From Pseudomonas benzenivorans (GTDB lineage: Bacteria; Pseudomonadota; Gammaproteobacteria; Pseudomonadales; Pseudomonadaceae): DNA of 64,000 nucleotides. The position numbers were made by a program, and so were the translations under genes. Position 1 is the first letter of the stretch. The number at the start of each line of letters is the position of its first letter. Positions 20,496-29,060 of the stretch are shown here, in pieces. The notes under the pieces were generated by a model. That model was not told where the DNA came from. It saw only the letters and a list, made by a program, of their open reading frames with translations, and searched no databases. Where the stretch lies: positions 3,658,001 through 3,722,000 of the forward strand of contig NZ_CP137892.1 in the NCBI RefSeq assembly GCF_033547155.1. The letters run 5' to 3'.

Positions 20496-21746
20496 ATGTC
20501 GACCCACGGCACCCTGCTGCTGCGCCATCAACGCCCCTTCATCGCCTTCTGGCTGGCGCGGGTGTGCACCGCCAGCGGCTTCCAGATGCTCACCGTGGCC
20601 ATCGGCTGGCATATGTACCAATTGACCGGCAACGTGCTCGACCTGGGCCTGGTGGGCCTGGTGGAATTCCTCCCACGGGTGCTGTTCATGCTGCACACCG
20701 GGCATGTCGCCGACCGCTACGACCGGCGCAAGGTCGCCGCGCTGTGCCAGGGGGGCCAGGCGCTGATCGCCCTGGCCCTGGTGCTGGGCAGCAGCAGTGG
20801 CGAGGTGACCCGCGAGCTGATCTTCGTCCTCGCCTTCCTTCTCGGCAGCGCCCGCGCCTTCGAGATGCCGGCGACCCAGGCGCTGCTGCCCAGCCTGGTG
20901 CCGGCGGCGCTGTTCCCCGCGGCGGTGGCCGCCTCGGCCTCGGCGATGCAGACCGCGACCATCGCCGCCCCGGCCCTCGGCGGCCTGCTGTTCGCCTTCG
21001 GCAGCCTGTGGGTGTACGCGCCGACCGCCCTGCTCTATGGGCTGGCCTGTGCCCTGATGCTCGGCCTGCCGCCGCGCCAGGAGCCGCTGCGCAAGGAGCG
21101 CGCCTCGCTGGAATCGCTGCTGGCCGGCATCCGCTATATCCGCAGCCGTCGCGACATCTTCGGCGCCATCTCCCTGGACCTGTTCGCCGTGCTGCTCGGC
21201 GGTGCCACGGCGCTGCTGCCGGTGTTCGCCAAGGACATCCTGCTCACCGGCCCCTGGGGCCTGGGCCTGCTGCGTTCGGCGCCGGCGGTGGGCGCGCTGC
21301 TGATGTCCTTCTGGCTGGCGCGCTTCCCCCTCGAGCGCAACGTCGGGCGGACCATGTTCAGCGCGGTGGCGGTGTTCGGCGTGGCCACCATCGCCTTCGG
21401 CCTGTCCACCTCCTTCTGGTTCAGCCTGGCGGTGCTGGTGGTGCTCGGCGCGGCGGACATGATCAGCATGGTCATCCGCGGCGCCTTCGTGCAGCTGCAG
21501 ACCCCGGACACCATGCGCGGCCGGGTCAGCGCGGTGAACGGGCTGTTCATCGGCGCCTCCAACCAGCTCGGCGAGTTCGAGTCCGGGCTCACCGCCCACT
21601 GGTTCGGCACCGTGCCGGCGGTGGTCCTCGGCGGGGTCGGCACCCTGCTGGTGACCGGCGCCTGGATCAGGCTGTTCCCGGGTCTGGCCCGGCGCGACCG
21701 CCTGCAGGAGCCCGAGGAGGCCGACGCGACGACGCACCCGCGCTGA
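20496..21746 (+). CDS. MFS transporter, EntS-like (MFS_3 type)
   Basis: The product is 416 residues with about 11-12 membrane helices. The loop motif between helices 2 and 3 is present as GHVADRYDRRKVA (GxxxDRxxRR type). The C-terminal half has RGAFVQLQTPDTMRGRVSAVNGLFIGASNQLGEFESG, which is typical of the EntS/MFS_3 group of exporters that includes the enterobactin exporter. No siderophore genes lie nearby, so the substrate is unknown. There is no clear ribosome site before ATG 20496. The gene ends 4 bases from the stop codon of the convergent LysR gene. Confidence 0.85.
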   Translation: MSTHGTLLLRHQRPFIAFWLARVCTASGFQMLTVAIGWHMYQLTGNVLDLGLVGLVEFLPRVLFMLHTGHVADRYDRRKVAALCQGGQALIALALVLGSSSGEVTRELIFVLAFLLGSARAFEMPATQALLPSLVPAALFPAAVAASASAMQTATIAAPALGGLLFAFGSLWVYAPTALLYGLACALMLGLPPRQEPLRKERASLESLLAGIRYIRSRRDIFGAISLDLFAVLLGGATALLPVFAKDILLTGPWGLGLLRSAPAVGALLMSFWLARFPLERNVGRTMFSAVAVFGVATIAFGLSTSFWFSLAVLVVLGAADMISMVIRGAFVQLQTPDTMRGRVSAVNGLFIGASNQLGEFESGLTAHWFGTVPAVVLGGVGTLLVTGAWIRLFPGLARRDRLQEPEEADATTHPR

Positions 21747-21750
21747 GGGC

Positions 21751-22626
21751 TCAGTGGCGCAGGCGCGGGTCGACGCTCAGCGCCTGGTAGAGAAACTCGC
21801 CGAGCGCGCGGATGCGCGCCACCCCGCGCAGATCCGGATGGGTCAGCACCCACACCTGGGTGTCCAGCGCCGGGTCGGCATCGGCCAGGCGCACCAGCTC
21901 GGCATGGGCCTCGGCCAGCGGGCAGAGCAGCAGGCCGACGCCCATGCCCAGGCGCACGCACTCGACCATGCCGACCAGGCTGTCGCTGCGCGCCACCACC
22001 TGCTCATCCGCCACCCGCGCCGCCAGCCAGGCGGCCTGCCGCAGGTGCGCCAGGCTCTCGTCGGGGCCGACCCACTGGTGTTCGCTCAACGGCAGGTTCG
22101 CCGGTCGACCGGCCAGGTAGGCGGACGAGGCATAGAGCGCGGTCTGGATGCGGCCGACGCAACGGCCGAGCAGGTTCTCCGGCGGCTGGTTGGTGCCGCG
22201 CACCGCCATGTCGGCCTCGCGCTGGGTCAGGCTGAGCATGCTGTTGTTGGTCACCAGCTGCAGCTGCACGCCCGGATGGGCCTGGCGAAACTGCGCCAGC
22301 AGCGGAGTCAGCAGGCTGGCGAACAGGGTGTCGGTGGAGGTCAGGCGAACGATGCCGCGAATCTGCAGATCCTGGCCCAGCAGCTGGCGTCCGGCCCGTT
22401 CGATCTGCTCGTCCACCCCGTCCAGCTGCGCGGCCAGCGCCTCGCCCGCCGCGGTCAGTTCATAGCCGCCGGGCAGGCGCTGGAACAGCGCCACGCCGAG
22501 TCGCTGCTCCAGGCGCTGCAGGCGTCGCAGCACGGTGCTGTGGTTGACCCGCAGGGCGCGCGCGGCCTGGCTGATCGAGCCGCCTTGGGCGACGGCGAGG
22601 AAGTACTGCAGGTCGCTCCAATCCAT
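21751..22626 (-). CDS. LysR-family transcriptional regulator
   Basis: The product is 291 residues. The N-terminal winged helix-turn-helix is clear (MDWSDLQYFLAVAQGGSISQ, then AARALRVNHSTVLRRLQRLEQRL), followed by the effector-binding domain from about residue 90 (GIVRLTSTDTLFASLLTPLL). The ATG at 22624-22626 is chosen because LysR proteins begin within a few residues of the helix-turn-helix; the frame is open to 22689. It is divergent from doxX-GST with a 107-base gap that holds the palindrome ATCCGCA-N9-TGCGGAT right next to its own start, so it probably controls itself and that pair. Inducer unknown. Confidence 0.9.
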   Translation of the reverse strand: MDWSDLQYFLAVAQGGSISQAARALRVNHSTVLRRLQRLEQRLGVALFQRLPGGYELTAAGEALAAQLDGVDEQIERAGRQLLGQDLQIRGIVRLTSTDTLFASLLTPLLAQFRQAHPGVQLQLVTNNSMLSLTQREADMAVRGTNQPPENLLGRCVGRIQTALYASSAYLAGRPANLPLSEHQWVGPDESLAHLRQAAWLAARVADEQVVARSDSLVGMVECVRLGMGVGLLLCPLAEAHAELVRLADADPALDTQVWVLTHPDLRGVARIRALGEFLYQALSVDPRLRH

Positions 22627-22634
22627 CAATGCAA

Positions 22635-22657
22635 ATCCGCATAGGCGTTGTGCGGAT
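22635..22657. promoter_or_regulatory. Probable LysR operator between LysR gene and doxX
   Basis: ATCCGCA (22635-22641) and TGCGGAT (22651-22657) form a perfect inverted repeat with a 9-base spacer, the size of a LysR recognition site. A third ATCCGC half-site lies at 22669-22674, as expected for an activation site nearer the target promoter. Confidence 0.6.
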
Positions 22658-22733
22658 ATTGGGAATTTATCCGCCGAATTGCAAAGCATAGCCTGGGGTC
22701 AAGGCGCTACTGCCGACCGACAGGAGCTTGTCC

Positions 22734-23150
22734 ATGCCCAGTCTCGCACTGCCCCGTTACCCCGCCGCCGCACGCCTGCTGCTGCGCGTCAGCCTGGCCG
22801 CCATGTGGATCAGCCACGGCCTGCTGCTCAAGCTGTTCACCTTCGGCGTCGCCGGGCTCGCGCAATGGCTGGCCGGCCAGGGGCTGCCGACGGCCCTGGC
22901 CCTGCCGCTGATCCTCGCGGAAAGCCTCGGCGGCCTGCTGATCCTGCTCGGCTTCCATGGCCGCTGGGTGTCCCTGGCGCTGCTGCCGATCCTGCTCGGC
23001 GCGCTGCTGATCCATGCGCCCAACGGCTGGGTCTTCAGCAACCCCGGCGGCGGCTGGGAATACCCGCTGTTCCTCGCCGCCATGTCCCTGGTCCACGTCC
23101 TGCTCGGCGACGGCCCGCTGGCCCTGAAAGCCGAAGGAGCCACCCCATGA
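22734..23150 (+). CDS. DoxX-family membrane protein
   Basis: The product is 138 residues with four membrane helices. It contains RVSLAAMWISHGLLLKLFTFG, a conserved NGWVFSNPGGGWEYPLF block, and a final helix, which is the DoxX/YphA pattern. ATG 22734 has AGGAG 7 bases upstream; the TTG at 22728 in the same frame overlaps that site and is rejected. Its stop overlaps the start of the GST gene (ATGA), so the two are translationally coupled. DoxX proteins are poorly understood; some act with thioredoxin-like or sulfur/redox enzymes, which would suit pairing with a glutathione S-transferase. Confidence 0.85.
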   Translation: MPSLALPRYPAAARLLLRVSLAAMWISHGLLLKLFTFGVAGLAQWLAGQGLPTALALPLILAESLGGLLILLGFHGRWVSLALLPILLGALLIHAPNGWVFSNPGGGWEYPLFLAAMSLVHVLLGDGPLALKAEGATP

Positions 23151-23824
23151 ACACCTCACTGGAACTGGTCAGCCACCCGCTGTGCCCCTACGTGCAACGG
23201 GCGGCCATCGTGCTGGCGGAGAAAGGCGTGGCCTTCAGCCGCCGCGACGTCGACCTGAGCGACAAGCCCGCCTGGTTCCTCGCCCTCTCCCCGCTGGGCA
23301 AGGTGCCGCTGCTGCGCAGCGAGCACGGCGTGCTGTTCGAGTCGGCGGTGATCGCCGAGTACCTCGACGAAACCCTGGCGCCGCGCCTGCACCCCGCCGA
23401 CGCCTTCGAGCGCGCCCGTCACCGCGCCTGGATCGAGTTCGCCTCGGCCGTGCTCAACGACATCGCGCGCTTCTACAACGCCGCCGACGCGGAGCAGTTG
23501 GACGCCGGGCAGCAGGCCCTGCGCCGGCGCTTCGAGCAGCTGGAGGAAGAACTGGACGAAGGTCCCTGGTTCGCCGGCGAGCGCTTCTCCCTGGTGGACG
23601 CGGCCTTCGCCCCGGTCTTCCGCTACTGGCAGGTGTTCGAGCGCATCGCCGACTTCGCCACCTTCGCCGGCCTCGACAAGGTCGAACGCTGGCGCCAGGC
23701 ATTGGCCGGGCGACCCTCGGTACAGGCGGCGGCGCCAGCGGACTACGCGCAGCGCCTGTGGCAGTTCATCGAGCGCCGCGACAGCCGGCTGTCCTGCCTG
23801 CTGAGGCGGACCACCGCCGCCTAG
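23147..23824 (+). CDS. Glutathione S-transferase family protein
   Basis: The product is 225 residues. The N-terminal thioredoxin fold starts LELVSHPLCPYVQRAAIVL, with a CPY motif like that of omega-class or glutaredoxin-like GSTs, then the conserved cis-Pro (GKVPLL) and ESAVIAEYLDE. The C-terminal helical domain has WFAGERFSLVDAAFAPVF. ATG 23147 overlaps the doxX stop codon. The Cys-based motif suggests a thiol transferase, dehydroascorbate reductase or dechlorinating type of activity rather than classic conjugation, but the substrate is not known. It is probably controlled by the divergent LysR protein. Confidence 0.9.
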   Translation: MNTSLELVSHPLCPYVQRAAIVLAEKGVAFSRRDVDLSDKPAWFLALSPLGKVPLLRSEHGVLFESAVIAEYLDETLAPRLHPADAFERARHRAWIEFASAVLNDIARFYNAADAEQLDAGQQALRRRFEQLEEELDEGPWFAGERFSLVDAAFAPVFRYWQVFERIADFATFAGLDKVERWRQALAGRPSVQAAAPADYAQRLWQFIERRDSRLSCLLRRTTAA

Positions 23825-23853
23825 TCGAGCCGCCAACCGCCCCGCGCATGGGC

Positions 23854-24408
23854 CTAGTCGGCCAGCATGGCCTCGGCCACCTGCCGGCGGGTGCCCTTGC
23901 CGCGCAGCTGCTCGACCAGGCACAGGGCGAAGGCCAGGGCGGTACCGGGGCCCTGGCTGGTGATGCAGTTGCCGTCGACCACCACCGGCTCGTCGACGAA
24001 ACTGCAGCCGGACAGGCGATCGCTGAAGGACGGGTAGCAGGTCATGCGCCGCTGGCGGAGCACGCCGAACGGCTGCAGGGCCATGGCCGGCGCCGCGCAG
24101 ATGGCGGCGTAGAACTTGCCGGCCTTGGCCTGCTGGCGCACCCGCTCGGCCAGCGGCTCGTGCTCGCCCAGGCGCTGGGCGCCGGGCATGCCGCCGGGCA
24201 GCACGATCAGGTCGAACTCCTGGGCCAGCACGTCGACCAGCATGGCGTCGGCGGTCAGGCGCGTGCCGCGGGCGCAGGTGATCATCCGCCGGCCCTCGAT
24301 GCTGGCCACCACCACCTCGATTTCGGCGCGGCGTAGCACGTCGATCAGGGTCACGCATTCGAGGTCCTCGACGCCATCGGCTACGGTGATTACGGCGCGT
24401 GTGCTCAT
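23854..24408 (-). CDS. DJ-1/PfpI family protein (YajL-like)
   Basis: The product is 184 residues, the size of YajL/DJ-1. Key residues are present: Glu in DGVEDLE, the nucleophilic Cys in FYAAICAAPAMAL, and the family block FDLIVLPGGMPGAQRL. Members protect against glycation and oxidative stress (glyoxalase or deglycase activity is debated) or act as chaperones. The gene is convergent with the GST gene and divergent from the purine permease. The proposed operator at 24441-24454 lies 33 bases before its start, so it may share control with the permease. Confidence 0.9.
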   Translation of the reverse strand: MSTRAVITVADGVEDLECVTLIDVLRRAEIEVVVASIEGRRMITCARGTRLTADAMLVDVLAQEFDLIVLPGGMPGAQRLGEHEPLAERVRQQAKAGKFYAAICAAPAMALQPFGVLRQRRMTCYPSFSDRLSGCSFVDEPVVVDGNCITSQGPGTALAFALCLVEQLRGKGTRRQVAEAMLAD

Positions 24409-24440
24409 GCTCTGCTCCTCGACTGGAAAGGCGATTGCAC

Positions 24441-24454
24441 TGACCTTCCGGTCA
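24441..24454. promoter_or_regulatory. RutR-type palindrome TGACC-N4-GGTCA
   Basis: TGACCTTCCGGTCA has the same half-sites and spacing as the core of the E. coli RutR site (TTGACCANNTGGTCAA). It lies just upstream of a good promoter for the purine permease. A RutR-like TetR gene lies 6 kb downstream (30482-31150). Binding is an inference. Confidence 0.5.
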
Positions 24455-24458
24455 CAAA

Positions 24459-24487
24459 TTCACCGGCTAAAGCCTAGCTGATATGAT
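24459..24487 (+). promoter_or_regulatory. Sigma-70 type promoter of the purine permease
   Basis: TTCACC (24459-24464) and TATGAT (24482-24487) are separated by exactly 17 bases. The palindrome at 24441-24454 ends 4 bases before the -35 box. Confidence 0.5.
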
Positions 24488-24591
24488 GCGCGCCTTTTCC
24501 AGATCGCCCGCAAAAACCGCCGCCCGTGCGCGGATGTGCTTTGCTTGCGGTCTGCACATCAACGGCGCCATCTGCGCCACAGGGAGACGCC

Positions 24592-25884
24592 ATGCTGGAA
24601 CGCCTATTCCAACTCAAAGCGCACAACACCACGGTGCGCACCGAGGTCCTCGCCGGTCTCACCACCTTCCTGACCATGGCCTACATCCTCTTCGTCAACC
24701 CGAGCATCCTCGCCGAAACCGGCATGGACCACGGCGCGGTGTTCGTCGCCACCTGCCTGGCGGCGGCCATCGGCTCGGCGATCATGGGCCTGCTGGCCAA
24801 CTACCCGATCGCCCTGGCGCCGGGCATGGGACTGAACGCCTTCTTCACCTACACCGTGGTGCTGACCATGGGCTACAGCTGGCAGACCGCCCTGGGCGCG
24901 GTGTTCCTCTCCGGGGCGATCTTCTTCCTGCTGTCGATCTTCAAGATCCGCGAGTGGATCATCAACAGCATCCCCCTGGCCCTGCGCTCGGGCATCGCCG
25001 CCGGCATCGGCCTGTTCCTGGCGATCATCGCCCTGAAGAACGCCGGCATCGTCATCGATCACCCGGCCACCCTGGTCGGCCTCGGCGACCTCTCCCAGGG
25101 CGGCCCGCTGCTGGCCTGCCTGGGCTTCTTCATCATCGCCGCCCTGGCCTACCGCAAGGTCACCGGCGCGGTGATGATCGGCATCCTGGCGGTCACCGGC
25201 CTGTCCATCGCCCTGGGCCTGTCCCGGCTCGACGCCGTGGTGTCGATGCCGCCGGCACTGGCGCCGACCCTGATGCAACTGGACATCATGGGCGCCCTGG
25301 ACATCGGCCTGCTCAGCGTGATCTTCGCCTTCCTCTTCGTCGACCTGTTCGACACCTCCGGCACCCTGATCGGCGTGGCCCAGCGCGCCAAGCTGCTGGA
25401 CCAGGACGGCAAGATGCCCAAGCTCGGCCGCGCCCTGCTGGCCGACAGCAGCGCGACCATGGCCGGCGCGGCGCTGGGCACCAGCACCACCACCAGCTAC
25501 ATCGAGTCGGCGGCCGGCATCAGCGCCGGCGGACGCACCGGCCTGACCGCCTGCGTGGTCGCCCTGCTGTTCCTCCTCAGCCTGTTCTTCGCCCCCCTGG
25601 CCGGCGCCGTGCCGGCCTACGCCACGGCGCCGGCGCTGCTGTTCGTCGCGGTGCTGATGATGAGCAGCCTGGCGCAGATCGACTGGGACGACCTGACCGT
25701 CGCCGCGCCGGTGGCGGTGGCCGCCCTGGCCATGCCGCTGACCTTCTCCATCGCCAACGGCATCGCCTTCGGCTTCATCACCTGGACCCTGGTCAAGGTC
25801 CTGGCCGGCCGCTGGCGCGACCTCAACCCGGCGCTGGTGATACTCTCGGCGCTGTTCGTGATCAAGCTGGGCTTCTTCGCCTGA
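24592..25884 (+). CDS. NCS2/AzgA-type purine permease
   Basis: The product is 430 residues with about 12-14 membrane helices. The AzgA-like subgroup of nucleobase:cation symporters is recognised by AGLTTFLTMAYILFVNPSIL near the start, the GLLANYPIALAPGMGLNAFF block and LFVDLFDTSGTLIGVAQRAKLL. This subgroup carries adenine, guanine and hypoxanthine. ATG 24592 has AGGGAGA upstream; the frame is open earlier from 24526. The gene precedes trmA as PA4719-PA4720 do in PAO1. The adenine and 8-oxoguanine deaminases further on could use imported bases. Confidence 0.92.
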   Translation: MLERLFQLKAHNTTVRTEVLAGLTTFLTMAYILFVNPSILAETGMDHGAVFVATCLAAAIGSAIMGLLANYPIALAPGMGLNAFFTYTVVLTMGYSWQTALGAVFLSGAIFFLLSIFKIREWIINSIPLALRSGIAAGIGLFLAIIALKNAGIVIDHPATLVGLGDLSQGGPLLACLGFFIIAALAYRKVTGAVMIGILAVTGLSIALGLSRLDAVVSMPPALAPTLMQLDIMGALDIGLLSVIFAFLFVDLFDTSGTLIGVAQRAKLLDQDGKMPKLGRALLADSSATMAGAALGTSTTTSYIESAAGISAGGRTGLTACVVALLFLLSLFFAPLAGAVPAYATAPALLFVAVLMMSSLAQIDWDDLTVAAPVAVAALAMPLTFSIANGIAFGFITWTLVKVLAGRWRDLNPALVILSALFVIKLGFFA

Positions 25885-25903
25885 CACCGCCCAGCAAGTC
25901 CTC

Positions 25904-25934
25904 CAGGAGCGGGCCCGTCCCGCTCCTGTTCGTT
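25904..25934 (+). terminator. Terminator hairpin after the purine permease
   Basis: CAGGAGCGGG, loop CCCGT, CCCGCTCCTG, then TTCGTTT. The 10-base stem begins 20 bases after the stop codon. Confidence 0.75.
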
Positions 25935-25961
25935 TCAGCCGTAGAACCTGTCGAGTAGTCC

Positions 25962-27050
25962 ATGAGCCGTCCCCAGTTCGATCCCGCCACCTATGCCGCC
26001 CAGCTCGAGGCCAAGAAGCAGCGCCTGATCGAGCTGCTGGCGCCGTTCGCCGCCCCTGCGCCCGAGGTCTTCGACTCGCCCCGCGAGCATTACCGCCTGC
26101 GTGCCGAGTTCCGCCTGTGGCGCGAGGGCGAGGATCGCCACTACGCCATGTTCGAGGCCGGCGACAAGCACGCGCCCATCCTGCTGGACGACTTCCCCAT
26201 CGCCAGCGCGCGGATCAACGAGCTGATGCCGCGCCTGAAGGCGGCCTGGCAGGCCAGCAAGGCGCTGGGCTTCAAGCTGTTCCAGGTCGAATTCCTCACC
26301 ACCCTGGCCGGCGATGCGCTGATCACCCTGTGCTACCACCGGCCGCTGGACGCGGCCTGGCAGGCCGAGGCCGAGAAACTGGCGGCCGAGCTGGGCGTCA
26401 GCCTGGTCGGCCGCTCGCGGGGCAAGCGCATCGTCGTCGGCAAGGACTATGTGGAGGAAGAACTCGAGGTGGCTGGCCGGCGCTTCCGCTATCGCCAGCC
26501 CGAAGGCGCCTTCACCCAGCCCAACGGCGAGGTCTGCCAGAAGATGCTCGGCTGGGCCTTCGAGGCGCTCGGCGAGCGCGACGACGACCTGCTGGAGCTG
26601 TACTGCGGCAACGGCAACTTCACCCTGCCCCTGGCCACCCGGGTGCGCAAGGTGCTGGCCACCGAGATCAGCAAGAGCTCGGTGAACGCCGCCCTGGCCA
26701 ACCTGGAAGGCAACGGCATCGACAACGTGACCCTGGTGCGCCTGTCCGCCGAGGAACTGACCCAGGCGCTCAACGAGGTGCGGCCGTTCCGCCGCCTGGC
26801 CGATGTCGACCTCAAGGGCTACGCCTTCGGCAGCGTGTTCGTCGACCCGCCGCGCGCCGGCATGGACCCGGACACCTGCGAGCTGACCCGGCGCTTCCAG
26901 CGCATCCTCTACATCTCCTGCAACCCCGAGACCCTGGCCGCCAACATCGCCCAGCTCGACGACACCCACAAGGTGACCCGCTGCGCGCTGTTCGACCAAT
27001 TCCCCTACACCCACCACATGGAAGCGGGGGTGCTGCTGGAACGGCGCTGA
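25962..27050 (+). CDS. trmA: tRNA (uracil54-C5)-methyltransferase TrmA
   Basis: The product is 362 residues, near the 366 of E. coli TrmA. It makes ribothymidine at position 54 of the tRNA T-loop using SAM. Visible: [22 protein letters not shown] in the N-terminal part, the SAM motif [27 protein letters not shown], and the catalytic Cys in YISCNPETL with the general-base Glu at the C-terminus ([10 protein letters not shown]). The RlmC/RlmD paralogues carry an iron-sulfur cluster of four Cys that is absent here, which supports TrmA. It ends 4 bases from the convergent DUF4345 gene. Confidence 0.96.
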   Translation: MSRPQFDPATYAAQLEAKKQRLIELLAPFAAPAPEVFDSPREHYRLRAEFRLWREGEDRHYAMFEAGDKHAPILLDDFPIASARINELMPRLKAAWQASKALGFKLFQVEFLTTLAGDALITLCYHRPLDAAWQAEAEKLAAELGVSLVGRSRGKRIVVGKDYVEEELEVAGRRFRYRQPEGAFTQPNGEVCQKMLGWAFEALGERDDDLLELYCGNGNFTLPLATRVRKVLATEISKSSVNAALANLEGNGIDNVTLVRLSAEELTQALNEVRPFRRLADVDLKGYAFGSVFVDPPRAGMDPDTCELTRRFQRILYISCNPETLAANIAQLDDTHKVTRCALFDQFPYTHHMEAGVLLERR

Positions 27051-27054
27051 GGCG

Positions 27055-27441
27055 CTAGAGTCGGTTCAGGCCGCGCAGCGCCCAGAAGGCCAGCCCGGCC
27101 GAGACCACTTCCAGCAGCAACGCCGCCAGGTTGAAGGTCTGCTGGGCACCGCCGTCCAGCCACAGGCCGCCGATGCGCGCCAGGGCCAGGGCGCTGTACA
27201 GCAGCACCAGCAGGGTCAGCGCGCCGCGGATCAGCTCCAGGCGCGCCAGGGCCAGCAGCAGATAGGCCGCCAGGCCGAGTTGCAGGCCGCCATAGTAGGC
27301 GCGCACATCGGTGGCCGCGGCGGGTGCCAGCAACAGCATGCCGCTGAGGTTGGCCATTTCGTGGGGCCGGATGAAATAGGCCAGGCCGAGGCCGCCCAGG
27401 GCCAGGATTTGCACCACCAAGATCACGCGCGCCAACCGCAT
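27055..27441 (-). CDS. DUF4345-type membrane protein
   Basis: The product is about 128 residues with four membrane helices. The pattern GLAYFIRPHEMANLSGMLLL, DVRAYYGGLQLGLAAYLLL and a final helix fits DUF4345. The start is uncertain: ATG 27441 (MRLARVILVVQ) has a G-rich site about 8 bases upstream, while an in-frame ATG at 27459 would add six residues but has a weaker site. Function unknown. It is divergent from the DUF411 gene with a short gap, and convergent with trmA. No residues suggest an enzyme. Confidence 0.75.
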   Translation of the reverse strand: MRLARVILVVQILALGGLGLAYFIRPHEMANLSGMLLLAPAAATDVRAYYGGLQLGLAAYLLLALARLELIRGALTLLVLLYSALALARIGGLWLDGGAQQTFNLAALLLEVVSAGLAFWALRGLNRL

Positions 27442-27574
27442 CGACAGCCCCCATCTCATGGCTTGATGCCAGCAGCATAGGTCCTGCCCGGCATATCCGG
27501 AAACAGCCGGCGGCTGGGGTCGACGCGGCGGCGGCGTTATCCTTGCGCATCGACCCTGTACGGAGCCTGCCACA

Positions 27575-28009
27575 ATGCGCCGAGCCCTACTGCTTGCCGG
27601 GCTGTTCGCCGGTCTGGCCCAGGCCGCCGAGCCCCTGACCATCGATGTGCACCGCGACCCCAACTGCGGCTGCTGCAAGGCCTGGATCGGCCACCTGCAA
27701 GCCAACGGCTTCGCGGTCGTCGACCATGTCGAGACCGATATGGCCGCGGTCAAGCGCCGCCTGGGCGTGCCGCCGCGCCTGTCGTCCTGCCACACCGGGG
27801 TGATCGACGGCCAGTTCGTCGAGGGCCATGTACCGGCGGCCGACATCCTCAAGCTGCGCCAGCGCCCCGACCTGCTCGGCGCCGCCGTGCCCGGCATGCC
27901 GACCGGCTCGCCCGGCATGGAGCGCGGCAATGTCCGCGACGCCTACCAGGTGATAGGCCTGGATGCTCGCGGGGAGGAGCAGGTGCTGAGCGACTACCCG
28001 GGTAACTGA
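27575..28009 (+). CDS. DUF411 copper-binding periplasmic protein (CopG-like)
   Basis: The product is 144 residues with a signal peptide cleaved probably after AQA. The mature part starts EPLTIDVHRDPNCGCCKAW, carrying the CxCC cluster, and later has RLSSCHTGVIDGQFVEGHVPA. This arrangement of Cys residues matches DUF411 proteins such as P. aeruginosa CopG, which binds a small copper-sulfur cluster in the periplasm. GGAG lies 9 bases before the ATG. It leads a run of three genes in the same direction (DUF411, exported aldo/keto reductase, MFS). It is away from the two main copper loci in this window. Copper binding is inferred from the family. Confidence 0.87.
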   Translation: MRRALLLAGLFAGLAQAAEPLTIDVHRDPNCGCCKAWIGHLQANGFAVVDHVETDMAAVKRRLGVPPRLSSCHTGVIDGQFVEGHVPAADILKLRQRPDLLGAAVPGMPTGSPGMERGNVRDAYQVIGLDARGEEQVLSDYPGN

Positions 28010-28114
28010 AGGGGCAGCGCCACACCACGGAGACTATGCTCCTAGCTTGAGGCGTGCGCGCTCCCGCTGGGTTGGCGCCTGCGCCGGCCCCGTCCAGCGC
28101 GTCCCGGAGGCCCC

Positions 28115-29035
28115 ATGCCCAGCCGCCGTCAGTTCATCCAGCGCGGCGCCCGTCTGCTCGGCCTCGCCGCCACCCTGCCCCTGCTGCCACGCACCTTCGC
28201 CCAGGAGCCCGGCAGCCTGCTGCAGCGGACGATTCCCGCCAGCGGCGAGGCGCTGCCGGCCATAGGCCTGGGCACCTCGCGGACCTTCCACGTGCGCCTC
28301 GACGACGCCAGCCTCGCGCCCCTGGAGCAGGTGATGGGCACCTTTATCGAGGGAGGCGGCCGCCTGATCGACACCGCGCCCAGCTACGGCAACGCCGAGG
28401 CCGTCACCGGCGCCCTGCTGCGGCGCACCGGCAGCCAGGCCCGGGCCTTTCTTGCCAGCAAGGTCTCGGCCCATGGCCGCGAACGCGGCCTGGCGCAGTT
28501 TGCGGCCAGCCTGCGCGCCCTGCAGAGCGAGCGGATCGACCTGATGCAGGTGCACAACCTGCAGGACACCCACACCCAGCTGGCCCTGTTGCGCGAACTC
28601 AAGGCCGAGGGCAAGGTGCGCTACATCGGCATCACCCACTACCGCGAGGCGGCCCACGACGACCTGCTGGCGGTACTGGCCAAGGAGCCGGTGGACTTCG
28701 TCCAGCTCAACTATTCGGTGGCCGAGCGCAACGCCGAGCGGCGCCTGCTGCCCTATTGCGCCGACCGCGGCATCGCCACCCTGATCAACCGGCCCTTCGC
28801 CCGCGGCCAGCTGTTCCAGCGGGTGCGCGGCCGGCCGCTGCCGGACTGGGCGGCGGACGTCGACGCCGACTCCTGGGCCCAGCTGCTGCTCAAGTTCATC
28901 CTCGCCCATCCGGCGGTGACCGTGGCCATCCCCGCCACCTCCAAGGCCCACTACATGGCCGACAACCTCGGCGCGGGCCGGGGCCGCCTGCCGGACGCGG
29001 CGCTGCGCGAGCGGATCGCCCGGGCCTTCGCCTGA
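28115..29035 (+). CDS. Tat-exported aldo/keto reductase
   Basis: The product is 306 residues. The N-terminus MPSRRQFIQRGARLLGLAA is a twin-arginine signal (SRRQFI) followed by a hydrophobic stretch ending in RTFAQE. The mature part is an aldo/keto reductase with the catalytic set Asp and Tyr in IDTAPSYGNAE, Lys in FLASKVS and His in LMQVHN, and NADPH-binding residues towards the end (AIPATSKAHY). Export in folded form is expected for an enzyme that carries its cofactor. An exported NADPH-dependent reductase has an obvious cofactor problem in the periplasm, though other exported members of this family are annotated. The substrate is unknown. Confidence 0.88.
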   Translation: MPSRRQFIQRGARLLGLAATLPLLPRTFAQEPGSLLQRTIPASGEALPAIGLGTSRTFHVRLDDASLAPLEQVMGTFIEGGGRLIDTAPSYGNAEAVTGALLRRTGSQARAFLASKVSAHGRERGLAQFAASLRALQSERIDLMQVHNLQDTHTQLALLRELKAEGKVRYIGITHYREAAHDDLLAVLAKEPVDFVQLNYSVAERNAERRLLPYCADRGIATLINRPFARGQLFQRVRGRPLPDWAADVDADSWAQLLLKFILAHPAVTVAIPATSKAHYMADNLGAGRGRLPDAALRERIARAFA

Positions 29036-29060
29036 GCTCGGGGCGCACCTCGGAGGTGCC

